NCBI GenBank assembly: GCA_021846845.1
Contig: JAJZWB010000025.1
Location: forward strand, 1 to 36,069
Origin: Actinomycetes bacterium
GTDB lineage: Bacteria > Actinomycetota > Thermoleophilia > Solirubrobacterales > Solirubrobacteraceae
Length of the DNA: 36,069 nt
Reading direction: 5' to 3'
A program made the position numbers and the translations under genes. Positions 6,924 through 14,021 of the stretch are shown here, piece by piece. The first letter of the stretch is position 1. Each line of letters opens with the position of its first letter. Under the pieces are notes generated by a model, which made no database searches, was not told the DNA's origin, and worked only from the letters and a program-made list of their open reading frames with translations.

Positions 6924-8339
6924 TCAGGCGGACGTCGTGGTGGCGGCTGTCGGTCGCGCGGCATCGTCCTCCAGCCACGGCACGCCGCTCGGGTGGTCGA
7001 GCGAGGGGACGTCTGACGGGCAGACCTCCTGGCCGTGCTCGGCGCTGTCGCCGATCTCCATGTTCTCCTCGCTCATCCGCAGGGGGATGAACAGGCCGAC
7101 GAGCTTGAGCAGGCAGTAGGTCGCGGCCGCCGACCAGGCGATCACGAACATCGCGGCGAGGAGCTGCCACTCCAGCAGCGTCCAGCTGCCGAACAGGGCA
7201 CCGCGTGCGGCGACGCTCGGGGTCCGGCCCACGCCCCGATAGATCGTCATGCCCGGGTCGGCGAAGATGCCCGTCAGCAGGCCGCCCACGAGGCCGGCGA
7301 CGCCGTGCGTGTAGACCACGCCCAGCGTGTCGTCGACCTTGTTCATCGGCCTCAGCCGGCTCAGGTGGTGCAGCGCGGGGTACACAAGCGTCGAGGCGAT
7401 CGCGCCGATCGCGATCGCGCCGAGGCCGTTGACGTAGCCGGCGGCCGGGGTGATCGCGACGAGCCCCACGATCATCCCGTTGACGCCTGAGACAAGCCCG
7501 GGCCTGCGGCCCGTGAGGTGGTCCCACGCGACCCACGTGAGGAAGGCCACCGCGGTTGCGAGGTTCGTGTTGAGCACCGCGGCGGCGGCCGACGTGCCCG
7601 CGAAGTAGGGGTCGCCGCCGTTGAAGCCGTTCCACCCCAGCCACAGCAGGCCCGCTCCCACGGCGACCATCGCGACGTTGTTGGGCGCCTCGAGCTCGCG
7701 GTCGCGCCGGAGACGGGGGCCCACCACCGCCGCCGCGACGAACCCTGACACGCCGGCCGACAGGTGGATCACGTAGCCGCCCGAGTAGTCGACCGCGCCG
7801 TGCTGGGCGAAGAAGCCGCCGCCCCAGAGGACGAAGGCGTCGACGGTGTAGACGATCGACGACCAGAGAGCCACGAACGGGATCCACGCCCTGAAGCTGA
7901 TCCGCCCGAGCACCGAGCCGAGCATCAGGATCGGCGCGATCCCGGCGAACACGAACTGGAAGTAGGCGAGCGTCGCCTGCGGGAAGCGGAAGCTCGGCCC
8001 GGAGGTGGCCAGCGGAATGACCGCCCTTCCCTGCTCGGCGGCGTGGCCGAGGATCTCGCCGGGGATCCCGATGAAGTTGCCCAGAAAGCCCGATCGCGAG
8101 AGTCCGTGCCAGGGCGTGCCGAAGCCCATCTTGAAGGCCCACAGCACCCACACGACCAGCACCACCGCGAACGCGGCGAAGGTCAGCATCATGCTGTTGA
8201 TCGACCAGCGCCTCTGCATCGCGCCGCCGTAGAGGACGACCAGCCCGGGGACGCTCATCAGGCCGACGAGCGTGGCCGCCGTCATCTGCCAGGCGTTGTC
8301 GCCCGGGCTCAGCCAGGACGGGTATGCGAGCCAGCTCAT
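6924..8339 (-). CDS. amt: Ammonium transporter, Amt/MEP/Rh family
   Basis: 471-residue, about 11-TM channel for ammonium/ammonia uptake in the plasma membrane. Family marks: LMSVPGLVVLYGGAMQRR (first helix), VDYSGGYVIHLSAGVSG with the first pore His, NNVAMVAVGAGLLWLGWNGFNGG, AVAFLTWVAWDHLTGRRPGLVSGVNGMIVGLVAITPAAGYV, and VVYTHGVAGLVGGLLTGIF with the second pore His. The C-terminal tail is about 40 residues longer than in short bacterial Amts (EICPSD-like region, ending TAATTTSA) and soluble. The ATG at 8339 is fixed by an AGGAGG Shine-Dalgarno 6 bp upstream, one of the clearest in the window. Unlike most bacterial amt genes there is no glnK/PII gene downstream, so nitrogen control must come from elsewhere. 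Confidence 0.95.
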   Translation of the reverse strand: MSWLAYPSWLSPGDNAWQMTAATLVGLMSVPGLVVLYGGAMQRRWSINSMMLTFAAFAVVLVVWVLWAFKMGFGTPWHGLSRSGFLGNFIGIPGEILGHAAEQGRAVIPLATSGPSFRFPQATLAYFQFVFAGIAPILMLGSVLGRISFRAWIPFVALWSSIVYTVDAFVLWGGGFFAQHGAVDYSGGYVIHLSAGVSGFVAAAVVGPRLRRDRELEAPNNVAMVAVGAGLLWLGWNGFNGGDPYFAGTSAAAAVLNTNLATAVAFLTWVAWDHLTGRRPGLVSGVNGMIVGLVAITPAAGYVNGLGAIAIGAIASTLVYPALHHLSRLRPMNKVDDTLGVVYTHGVAGLVGGLLTGIFADPGMTIYRGVGRTPSVAARGALFGSWTLLEWQLLAAMFVIAWSAAATYCLLKLVGLFIPLRMSEENMEIGDSAEHGQEVCPSDVPSLDHPSGVPWLEDDAARPTAATTTSA

Positions 8340-8553
8340 GTATCGACCTCCTCGGGCAGCTCTTCCTGGGCCGACGCGCCAGGGCCGCGGCCGCGGCGGC
8401 CGCCTGAGGTCGAAGTCTGCGCGAGCCCAGGATCGCGACGAATGGCCTCGCGTCCAGCAAATTGGAGGACCGCCTGGACATCGGGACAACTCCCGCGTGC
8501 GCCGCCGGTGGCGACCGGCGGCGGGCCCGCGGTCGCTGTGACACGATCGACCG

Positions 8554-9183
8554 GTGCGCCGAACAGGCTCGTCGGCGGCGTTCCTGCTGATCCCGGCGCT
8601 GCTTCACATCCATCTGCACCTGCAGCACCGCTTCACCGGGCCGCCGTTCGACTACGTCGGCCTGGCGCTCGCAGCCGGAGCGAGCTGGGTGGGGCTTCCC
8701 GGGCCCGGCGAGCCGCTCCTGCTGGCCGCCGGCGTGCTCGCCGCCAGGCACCGGCTGGACCTGACGAGCGTGCTGGCGGTCGCGTTCCTGGCGGCGACCG
8801 CGGGCGGGGTGCTCGGATGGCTGATCGGCATGGTCCTCGGGCGCCGGGTGCTGACCGCTCCCGGACCGCTGCAGTGGCTGCGGGTGCGCTCGGTGCAGCG
8901 CGGGGAGCGGCTGTTCGAGCGCCATCCGATCGCCGCGATCCTGATGACGCCCGCCGTCGTGTCCGGGATCCACCGGGTCCGCAGCCGCGTATATCAGCCC
9001 GTCAACCTGATCTCGGCGGCGGTCTGGACCCTGGTGCTCGGCGTGGGCGGCTACCTCGTGGGCCCACCGGTGCTCGATGTGCTGTCCGATACCGGTGTCG
9101 TGGTCGTGGTCGTGGTCGTCGTCGTCGTCGCGGGGATCGTCCTCGGTGAGGTGCGGCGGAGGTTCGCCAGGCGACCCCTGTGA
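8554..9183 (+). CDS. DedA/SNARE-associated-like membrane protein
   Basis: 209 residues. AAGASWVGLPGPGEPLLLAAGVLAARH resembles the N-terminal DedA motif ('E-x-x-G-x-P-x-P-G-E'), and AFLAATAGGVLGWLIGMVLGRR matches the 'G-x-x-x-G-Y-x-x-G' helix. HPIAAILMTPAVVSGIHRVRS replaces the usual 'R-F-x-P-x-x-R' block, and NLISAAVWTLVLGVGGYLVG matches the last conserved helix. DedA proteins are half-transporters linked to lipid scrambling and proton-motive force. The C-terminal membrane segment contains eleven consecutive Val residues encoded by alternating GTC/GTG codons. Start GTG at 8554; divergent from amt, with a 214-bp gap holding the amt ribosome site. The substituted Arg motif makes this a divergent member. 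Confidence 0.75.
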   Translation: MRRTGSSAAFLLIPALLHIHLHLQHRFTGPPFDYVGLALAAGASWVGLPGPGEPLLLAAGVLAARHRLDLTSVLAVAFLAATAGGVLGWLIGMVLGRRVLTAPGPLQWLRVRSVQRGERLFERHPIAAILMTPAVVSGIHRVRSRVYQPVNLISAAVWTLVLGVGGYLVGPPVLDVLSDTGVVVVVVVVVVVAGIVLGEVRRRFARRPL

Positions 9184-9305
9184 CGCGCCCGGGGAACGCT
9201 CGCGGGCTGCTTGCCCTCACGGGTCGGTCGCCGCCGGTCGCCCTGACGTTGCGGCACCGACCGTGATCGCCGGCGGCGGCCGGTCGCCCGGCCGAGGATC
9301 GCCCG

Positions 9306-10031
9306 TCAGAGCTGGGTCCTGGCCCAGTCGACGGTGACGATCGGGGGCGCCGGCTCGCCGATCTCCAGCTGGATGTCCTCGTGCGGGAGCAGCGGGATGT
9401 CGCGGGGGCTGCGCTTCCACGGACGCCCGTTCACGAACGCGGTGACCGTGCCGTGCAGGCCCGCGATCCGATGCGAGCTGAGCGGCTGGCGCCAGATGTC
9501 GAAGAACTCGCCGAGCGTGTAGATCCGCCTCGTCGGCGACTCGATGTGGATCACGCCGTCGGTGGTGTGCGTGTGCAGCCAGAACAGGCAGATCCCCGAT
9601 CCGACGATCGTGCCGACGGGCGTCTGCTGCTGGACCGCGCCGGGGATTCCGACGCCGGCCGGGATCGCGAACAGCCGGCCGTCGTAGAACACCGCCAGAT
9701 GCGAGTGGATGTGGTAGACGAGCTGCTCCCTGGTGTCGCACGAGATCCCGTCGACCGGGCGGTCGCGGGTCGTGCTCGCCGGCGCGAGCAGCGGGCCCTG
9801 CTCCAGCGGCACGCCCTCGAACCCGATCACCGGCGCCGAGGACGACGAGCCGGACGCCGCCGCGGTGCTCGTGCCCGCCGACGTGTCGGACTTCGATGAC
9901 CCGCCGCCCGGGGCCGCAGTGGCGGCGGCCACCGAGGTGTGGGAGGCGCTGCTGGAGCTGGACGATCCGCAGGCGGCTATGGCGAGCGCGCAGAGCAGCG
10001 CGCAGGTCACGGTGCTCGTTCTGATCCGCAT
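9306..10031 (-). CDS. Secreted lipoprotein with His-rich motifs, unknown function
   Basis: 241 residues. The first 21 form a lipoprotein signal (basic MRIR, hydrophobic core, lipobox IAAC with Cys21), followed by a Ser/Ala/Gly-rich linker to about residue 66. The mature domain has two His clusters: LVYHIHSHLAVFYDG (about 104-118) and CLFWLHTHTTDGVIHIES (about 145-162). It also has RRIYTLGEFFDIWRQPL and a C-terminal DIPLLPHEDIQLEIG. The HIHSH/HTHTxDGVIH pairing strongly suggests a metal site (copper or zinc) in a cell-surface beta-rich domain, but I know no characterised member. ATG at 10031. The Cys in GSGICLFW is near the second cluster and could be a ligand. Flanked by DedA (convergent) and BI-1 genes without evident operon linkage. 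Confidence 0.8.
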   Translation of the reverse strand: MRIRTSTVTCALLCALAIAACGSSSSSSASHTSVAAATAAPGGGSSKSDTSAGTSTAAASGSSSSAPVIGFEGVPLEQGPLLAPASTTRDRPVDGISCDTREQLVYHIHSHLAVFYDGRLFAIPAGVGIPGAVQQQTPVGTIVGSGICLFWLHTHTTDGVIHIESPTRRIYTLGEFFDIWRQPLSSHRIAGLHGTVTAFVNGRPWKRSPRDIPLLPHEDIQLEIGEPAPPIVTVDWARTQL

Positions 10032-10154
10032 CGGCTCAGAACGGTATCCGCCCGCCGGCGGACGCGCGCCGCGGCCAGCGGTCGCCCGAACGATCGTCAG
10101 ATCCGCGCGGATGGCAGGTGCCGTGCGTGCCGCGGGCGGGCCGGCCGGTGGCGG

Positions 10155-10835
10155 TCAGCGTCGCTGACCGCCACCGCCGAACAGCGTCAGGAAGAAGAGG
10201 AAGATGTTGAAGACGTCGAGGAAGATCGACGCCGCGATCGGCACCGAGCCCGCCATCGACGTGCGGCGCAGGCGGTTGAAGTCCAGCACCGTGAAGCCGC
10301 CGAACACCACGAGGCCACCGACCGCCCAGATCAGGTTCGCGCCCGGGATCGCGATGAAGATCGCGGCGATCACGAACAGCCACAGGGCGATCAGGGCGAA
10401 GAACAGCGGTCGTGCCCATGCGGAGAGGTCCCGGCGAGTCGCGTAACCGTATGAGCCGAGTGCGGCGACGAAGGCGCCGGTCGCGCCGGCTGACTGGTAC
10501 ACCGCCGCCGGGTCGGCCTTGGCGTAGACCGCGAGCACGGGACCGAGGAAGATCCCGAGCGTCAGGCCAAGCCCGAGAAGCAGCGCGATGGCGAGCTGCT
10601 CGTGGCCACGTGCGGAGGCGGCCTGCAGGCCGATGATGCAGGCGAACATGGCCAGCAGGAACAGGAGGCCGTCCCCGCCGGTGAGGTTGCGGCCGACGTA
10701 GGCGCCGAGCGCGGTCGTGCCGAGCGTGAGCGCCACAAGGCCCATCACCTGGCCGAAGACGCCGCGCTCCTGGTCTCGTGTCAACGCCTGACCGGCGGGC
10801 GCGTAGCGTGGGTCTGAGAGCCTGGAGAAGGACAT
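10155..10835 (-). CDS. Bax inhibitor-1/YccA-family membrane protein
   Basis: 226 residues with about seven membrane segments. It begins MSFSRLSDPRYAPAGQ, then FGQVMGLVALTLGTTALGAYVGRNL (TM1). The middle has the family pattern AVYAKADPAAVYQSAGATGAFVAALGSYGYATRRDLS, the equivalent of 'A-x-x-x-T-A-x-x-F-x-x-x-S-x-x-G-x-x-T-K-x-D-L'. The C-terminus is SIFLDVFNIFLFFLTLFGG, matching 'A-L-x-L-Y-L-D-x-x-N-L-F-x-x-L-L'. BI-1 relatives are pH-sensitive calcium leak channels or protease regulators; physiological role here unknown. ATG at 10835 with a TATCCT box 7 bp upstream and no Shine-Dalgarno, consistent with leaderless translation. Divergent from the MFS gene. Confidence 0.92.
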   Translation of the reverse strand: MSFSRLSDPRYAPAGQALTRDQERGVFGQVMGLVALTLGTTALGAYVGRNLTGGDGLLFLLAMFACIIGLQAASARGHEQLAIALLLGLGLTLGIFLGPVLAVYAKADPAAVYQSAGATGAFVAALGSYGYATRRDLSAWARPLFFALIALWLFVIAAIFIAIPGANLIWAVGGLVVFGGFTVLDFNRLRRTSMAGSVPIAASIFLDVFNIFLFFLTLFGGGGQRR

Positions 10836-10842
10836 GCCCGCA

Positions 10843-10848
10843 AGGATA
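10843..10848 (-). promoter_or_regulatory. -10 box, putative leaderless promoter of the BI-1 gene
   Basis: TATCCT on the minus strand, 7 bp before the ATG at 10835. Confidence 0.5.
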
Positions 10849-11040
10849 GGACGCCGAGCCGCGGCGAGCGGGCCGTTCATGCACAACTCATATGCTCGGT
10901 TCGGGTCCGGCGCGCGCCGGTTGCATAGGTGCTCCTCGCCGGCCGGCCGCAGGGACGCTCGGGGATCCTCGCTCGCCCCGCCCACGTCTTGCAGCGGACC
11001 TTTGGGCCGATCTCGCTGTCCGCACGCGGCTGCGAGCCGC

Positions 11041-11046
11041 AATACT
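11041..11046 (+). promoter_or_regulatory. -10 box, putative leaderless promoter of the MFS gene
   Basis: AATACT, 6 bp before the ATG at 11053. The rest of 10836-11052 shows no operator palindrome. Confidence 0.5.
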
Positions 11047-11052
11047 GGCAGC

Positions 11053-12321
11053 ATGTCACGCACCGCCACCGCCGCCCCCAGCGGCCGTCGCGCTCGTTCG
11101 CGCCGCCACGAGGGCTCGGGCCCGCCGGTGGATCGGTCGGCGTGGCTGCGCCTGGCCGCCTGCACCGGCGCAGCGGCGCTGCTGCAGCTCGACGGCACCC
11201 TGATCACGGTCGCGCTGCCGTCGGTGGCGCACGGCCTGCACGTCAGCGGCGGCACGACGTCGGCCGTCCTGAGCGCCTACTTCGCCGCCGACGCGCTGGC
11301 GCTGATCCCCGGCGGCGAGCTGGTCGATCGCTTCGGGGCACGCAGGCTGGCGCTGCTAGGCCTGGCGCTGTTCGCGGTCGGCGCGCTGGTCGGCGCGCTC
11401 GCGGGCAGCTTCACGGTGCTGATCGTCGCGCGCGTGATCCAGGGCGCCGGTGCGGGCCTGGTCAGCCCCGCCGCGCTCGCGGGCGCCGTCTCCGGGTTCC
11501 CGCCGGAGCGCCGCGGCTCGGCGCTCGGCATCTGGGGCGCGAGCGCCGGCATGTCGAACCTGATCGGCCCGCTGCTGGGCGGGATCCTGACGGTCGTGTT
11601 CGGCTGGCGCGCCAACTGGTGGGCCCTGCTGCCGCTCACGGCCGCGGCGGCCCTCGCGATCGCGAGGCTGGTGCCGTCGGTCGTGCATGGCGAGGAAGAG
11701 GGCGGCAGCCCGGCGCTCAACCGGATCGTGTTCGCCGCGACCGTGGTCGCGACGCTGACCTTCGCGGTGATGATCGGGGCCTTCTACATCGCCGAGCAGT
11801 ATCTCCAGCGCGACGCCGGCTTCTCCGCGCTCGGCGCATCCGGCGCGCTCGTGCTGGTGGCGCTGCTCGTCGGCGCGGCCGCTCCGCTCGCCGGCAAGCT
11901 GGTCGACCGGCATGGCGAGCAGACGCCCGCCCTGGCAGGGTTCCTGGGAGCGGGGCTCGGGCTGGTGGTGCTCGGGATCCCGGGTTTCACCCTCGACGGG
12001 ATCGTCACCGTGCTGCCGCTGATCCCCGTGGGACTCGGGCTCGGGATGCTGTTCGTGCCGACCAGTCGTGCCGCGCTCAACGCCAGCCCGCGGGCGTCGC
12101 ACGGTCGCACCTCGGCGCTGCTGTCGGTCGGGCGCCTGGTCGGCGCGGCCGTCGGTGCCGGCCTGGCGGGCATCGCGCTGTCGGGGACGCTGACCGCTTC
12201 AACCGTCCATCGGACGCTGCTGGTCGGTGCGGCGGTGTGCCTGATCGTCGGGGTTCCGGCCGCCATGAGCCTGGGGCGGCGACGCGCGGCGGCGCCCGAG
12301 ACGGCGGACGCCTCGGCCTAG
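11053..12321 (+). CDS. MFS transporter, EmrB/QacA-like, 12-TM form
   Basis: 422-residue major facilitator transporter. TM1 contains LLQLDGTLITVALPSVAHGL, equivalent to the DHA2 'D-x-T-I-V-N-V-A-L-P' motif (motif D1). Motif A follows as GGELVDRFGARRLALLG. ARVIQGAGAGLVSPAALAGAV matches motif B, and GIWGASAGMSNLIGPLLGGIL motif C, which marks drug:H+ antiporters. The DHA2 family normally has 14 TMs (about 480-550 aa); this protein lacks the central pair and is 12-TM length. A second motif-A copy is AGKLVDRHGEQTPAL. Export of small lipophilic compounds is inferred; substrate unknown. The ATG at 11053 is chosen by the leaderless -10 box and by homology beginning after a basic N-terminal leader of about 25 residues. 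Confidence 0.9.
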   Translation: MSRTATAAPSGRRARSRRHEGSGPPVDRSAWLRLAACTGAAALLQLDGTLITVALPSVAHGLHVSGGTTSAVLSAYFAADALALIPGGELVDRFGARRLALLGLALFAVGALVGALAGSFTVLIVARVIQGAGAGLVSPAALAGAVSGFPPERRGSALGIWGASAGMSNLIGPLLGGILTVVFGWRANWWALLPLTAAAALAIARLVPSVVHGEEEGGSPALNRIVFAATVVATLTFAVMIGAFYIAEQYLQRDAGFSALGASGALVLVALLVGAAAPLAGKLVDRHGEQTPALAGFLGAGLGLVVLGIPGFTLDGIVTVLPLIPVGLGLGMLFVPTSRAALNASPRASHGRTSALLSVGRLVGAAVGAGLAGIALSGTLTASTVHRTLLVGAAVCLIVGVPAAMSLGRRRAAAPETADASA

Positions 12322-12372
12322 CCTTGGCCCAGGCTGTCGGCCGCCTGTCGGACCGGCGGTCCGCGGGTGTCG

Positions 12373-12426
12373 CCCGTCGGCTCACGGCCGCGCCGGCAGC
12401 CCGTCGGCTCACGGCTGGGCCGGCAG
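12373..12426. repeat. 27-bp tandem repeat at the hydrolase stop codon
   Basis: Two copies (12373-12399, 12400-12426), each beginning CCCGTCGGCTCACGGC, and a partial third. They span the 3' end of the alpha/beta hydrolase; the stop at 12409 is in the second copy, and the copies downstream would read in frame as near-repeats. Confidence 0.85.
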
Positions 12427-13320
12427 CCCGTCGGCGCCGTAAAGCAGGATCCGCGCCAGCGGCTCGGGCGCGTCCCACAGCGGCAGATGGCCGCTGCCGG
12501 CGAGAACCACCTCGCGCACCAGTTCCGGGGGCACGGACGGCCGGCGCACCACCCTGTCGCCGTCCGGCCAGACGAGCGTCACCGGGCAGGCGATTCGCTC
12601 CAGGCCCTCGAACCGTCCGGCCCGCATCGCGGCGCTGACGGAACTGAAACCCGGCGCCAGCGCGTAGGAGCGGATCAGGTGCGCCGCCTGCGCGGCGGGG
12701 ACGCGTCCCGGGTCGGCGACGGCGCCGCCCAGCAGCAGCGCGCGGCCAGCGCGCGTCCTGACCAGCGCCGTGCCGAGCGGCAGCGTGGCCCGCGCCACCC
12801 GGTGCGCGAGCTCGGGACGCGGCGCCAGCGGAGCCGGCCACAGGCCGGCAGGCGCTATCGCGGTGACGCTCTCGCACGGGGTCAGGAGAGCCAGCTCCAT
12901 GGCCACCCAGCCGCCCAGCGAGTTGCCCGCAAGCTGCGGCCGCCGGATCCCGAGCGAGCTCAGCAGGTCTGCCACCGCAGCTGCCAGCGCCCGCGGCGTG
13001 GGGGTTCGCCCGCGCAGCGGCGGCGACTGTCCGAATCCGGGGAGGTCGACAGTGATCGTCTCACGCCGAGCGGCGACGATCCTCACCACCGGCTCCCAGA
13101 CTCGGCGGTCGGCGCCGAGCGGGTGCAGAAGCACGAGAGGCGGGCCGCTGCCGGTTCGCTCGTAGGCGACCGTGGCCGGCTGGCCGCCGCCGGTTCGCTC
13201 GTAGGCGACCGTGGCCGGCTGGCCGCTGCCGGTTCGCTCGTAGGCGACCGTGGCCGGCTGGCCGTCGGGACCCGGTTCGCCGGCTGTGCGGGCCGGGCGT
13301 GGGTGCATGCGGAGCCACAC
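12409..13320 (-). CDS. Alpha/beta hydrolase
   Basis: 303 residues. The catalytic triad is visible: nucleophile in GNSLGGW (Ser in G-x-S-x-G), acid in VWPDGDRVV, His in GSGHLPLW. The oxyanion block is LVLLHPLGADRRVWEPVV. This is the pattern of small esterase/C-C hydrolase/haloperoxidase-type enzymes; substrate not deducible. The N-terminus is odd: the strand normally preceding HPLG (ATVAYERTGSG) is present three times in tandem, each copy GQPATVAYERTGS (13 aa, 39 bp). Only the last copy is contiguous with the fold. The GTG at 13320 is the longest start; an ATG at 13308 is equally possible. Starts could also lie within the repeats. Divergent from gpx by 32 bp. Confidence 0.88.
   Translation of the reverse strand: MWLRMHPRPARTAGEPGPDGQPATVAYERTGSGQPATVAYERTGGGQPATVAYERTGSGPPLVLLHPLGADRRVWEPVVRIVAARRETITVDLPGFGQSPPLRGRTPTPRALAAAVADLLSSLGIRRPQLAGNSLGGWVAMELALLTPCESVTAIAPAGLWPAPLAPRPELAHRVARATLPLGTALVRTRAGRALLLGGAVADPGRVPAAQAAHLIRSYALAPGFSSVSAAMRAGRFEGLERIACPVTLVWPDGDRVVRRPSVPPELVREVVLAGSGHLPLWDAPEPLARILLYGADGLPAQP
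13145..13268. repeat. 39-bp tandem repeat, three copies, in-frame
   Basis: Copies start at about 13152, 13191 and 13230 (plus coordinates), nearly identical, differing mainly CTG/CCG. They encode GQPATVAYERTGS three times at the N-terminus of the hydrolase. Confidence 0.95.
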
Positions 13321-13340
13321 TAGCGGCGGGTGACAGGGAC

Positions 13341-13346
13341 TACCTT
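13341..13346 (+). promoter_or_regulatory. -10 box, putative leaderless promoter of gpx
   Basis: TACCTT, 6 bp before the ATG at 13353, inside the 32-bp gap between divergent genes. Confidence 0.5.
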
Positions 13347-13352
13347 TGCGCC

Positions 13353-14021
13353 ATGAGCAAGATCGGGATGGTGCGGATGTACCTGCGGCCGACCGAGCGG
13401 CTGCGCGAGCCGAGCGACCTGTACGTTCACAGCGTCAGGCTGCTGGACGGCGGCCTGCTGGACATGCGCTCGCTGCGGGGTCGGCCGACGCTGATCGTCA
13501 ACACCGCCAGCAAGTGCGGCTTCACCCCCCAGTACGAGGGGCTGCAGCGGCTGCACGAGCGCTACGGGCCGCGCGGCCTGCAGCTGCTGGGCTCGCCGTC
13601 GGCCGACTTCGCCGAGCAGGAATACGACGACGCGGACGAGATCGGGGCCTTCTGCCGGCGCAACTACGGCGTCAGCTTCCCGCTGACCGAGCGAACCTCG
13701 GTTCGCGCCGATCCTTCGCCGCTGTGGAGCGACCTCGCCAGGCAGCCCGGGTCCGGGCCCCCGGCGTGGAACTTCGCCAAGTACCTCGTCGGAGGCGACG
13801 GGCGCCTGGTCGCCCGCTGGCCGACGCGCACCAGGCCCGGGGACCCGAGGGTGACCGGCGCGATCGAGGCCGCGCTTTCGGATCAGCGCGACGGCGGGTC
13901 CCAGCCGGGCGGATCCCAGGCGGGAAGCGACGGCGGATCCCAGCCGGGCAGCGACGGCGGATCCCAGCCGGGCAGCGACGGCGGATCCCAGCCGGGCAGC
14001 GACGGCGGGGCGCTGCGGTAG
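13353..14021 (+). CDS. Glutathione peroxidase-family thiol peroxidase with repeat tail
   Basis: 222 residues. The thioredoxin-fold peroxidase core has the peroxidatic Cys in LIVNTASKCGFTPQYEGLQ, Gln in FAEQEYDD (aligned with the QEP motif) and Trp/Asn in WNFAKYLVGGDGRLVARW. These give the C-Q-W-N tetrad. The usual FPCNQF motif is changed to GSPSADF, so the Cys often found there is missing. Reduction may use another thiol; actinomycetes generally lack glutathione, so a thioredoxin-type donor is likely. After residue 176 comes a Gly/Ser/Gln tail of tandem GGSQPGSD units, encoded by 24-bp repeats that overlap the 3' end of the convergent CoA-transferase by 139 bp. The ATG at 13353 is set by homology and the -10 box. 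Confidence 0.9.
   Translation: MSKIGMVRMYLRPTERLREPSDLYVHSVRLLDGGLLDMRSLRGRPTLIVNTASKCGFTPQYEGLQRLHERYGPRGLQLLGSPSADFAEQEYDDADEIGAFCRRNYGVSFPLTERTSVRADPSPLWSDLARQPGSGPPAWNFAKYLVGGDGRLVARWPTRTRPGDPRVTGAIEAALSDQRDGGSQPGGSQAGSDGGSQPGSDGGSQPGSDGGSQPGSDGGALR

Noticed and set aside
6667-8973. 768-codon open frame on the minus strand over amt
   Set aside because: Arg/Gly/Pro-rich shadow of the amt gene in another frame; the amt frame has clear family motifs and a Shine-Dalgarno site.
7764-9149. Long plus-strand frame across amt and DedA
   Set aside because: Shadow of two genes in other frames, rich in Arg, Gly and Asp.
13145-13268. Possible CRISPR-like array
   Set aside because: Repeats are directly adjacent with no spacers, lie inside a coding frame and have a period divisible by three; no cas genes are in the window.
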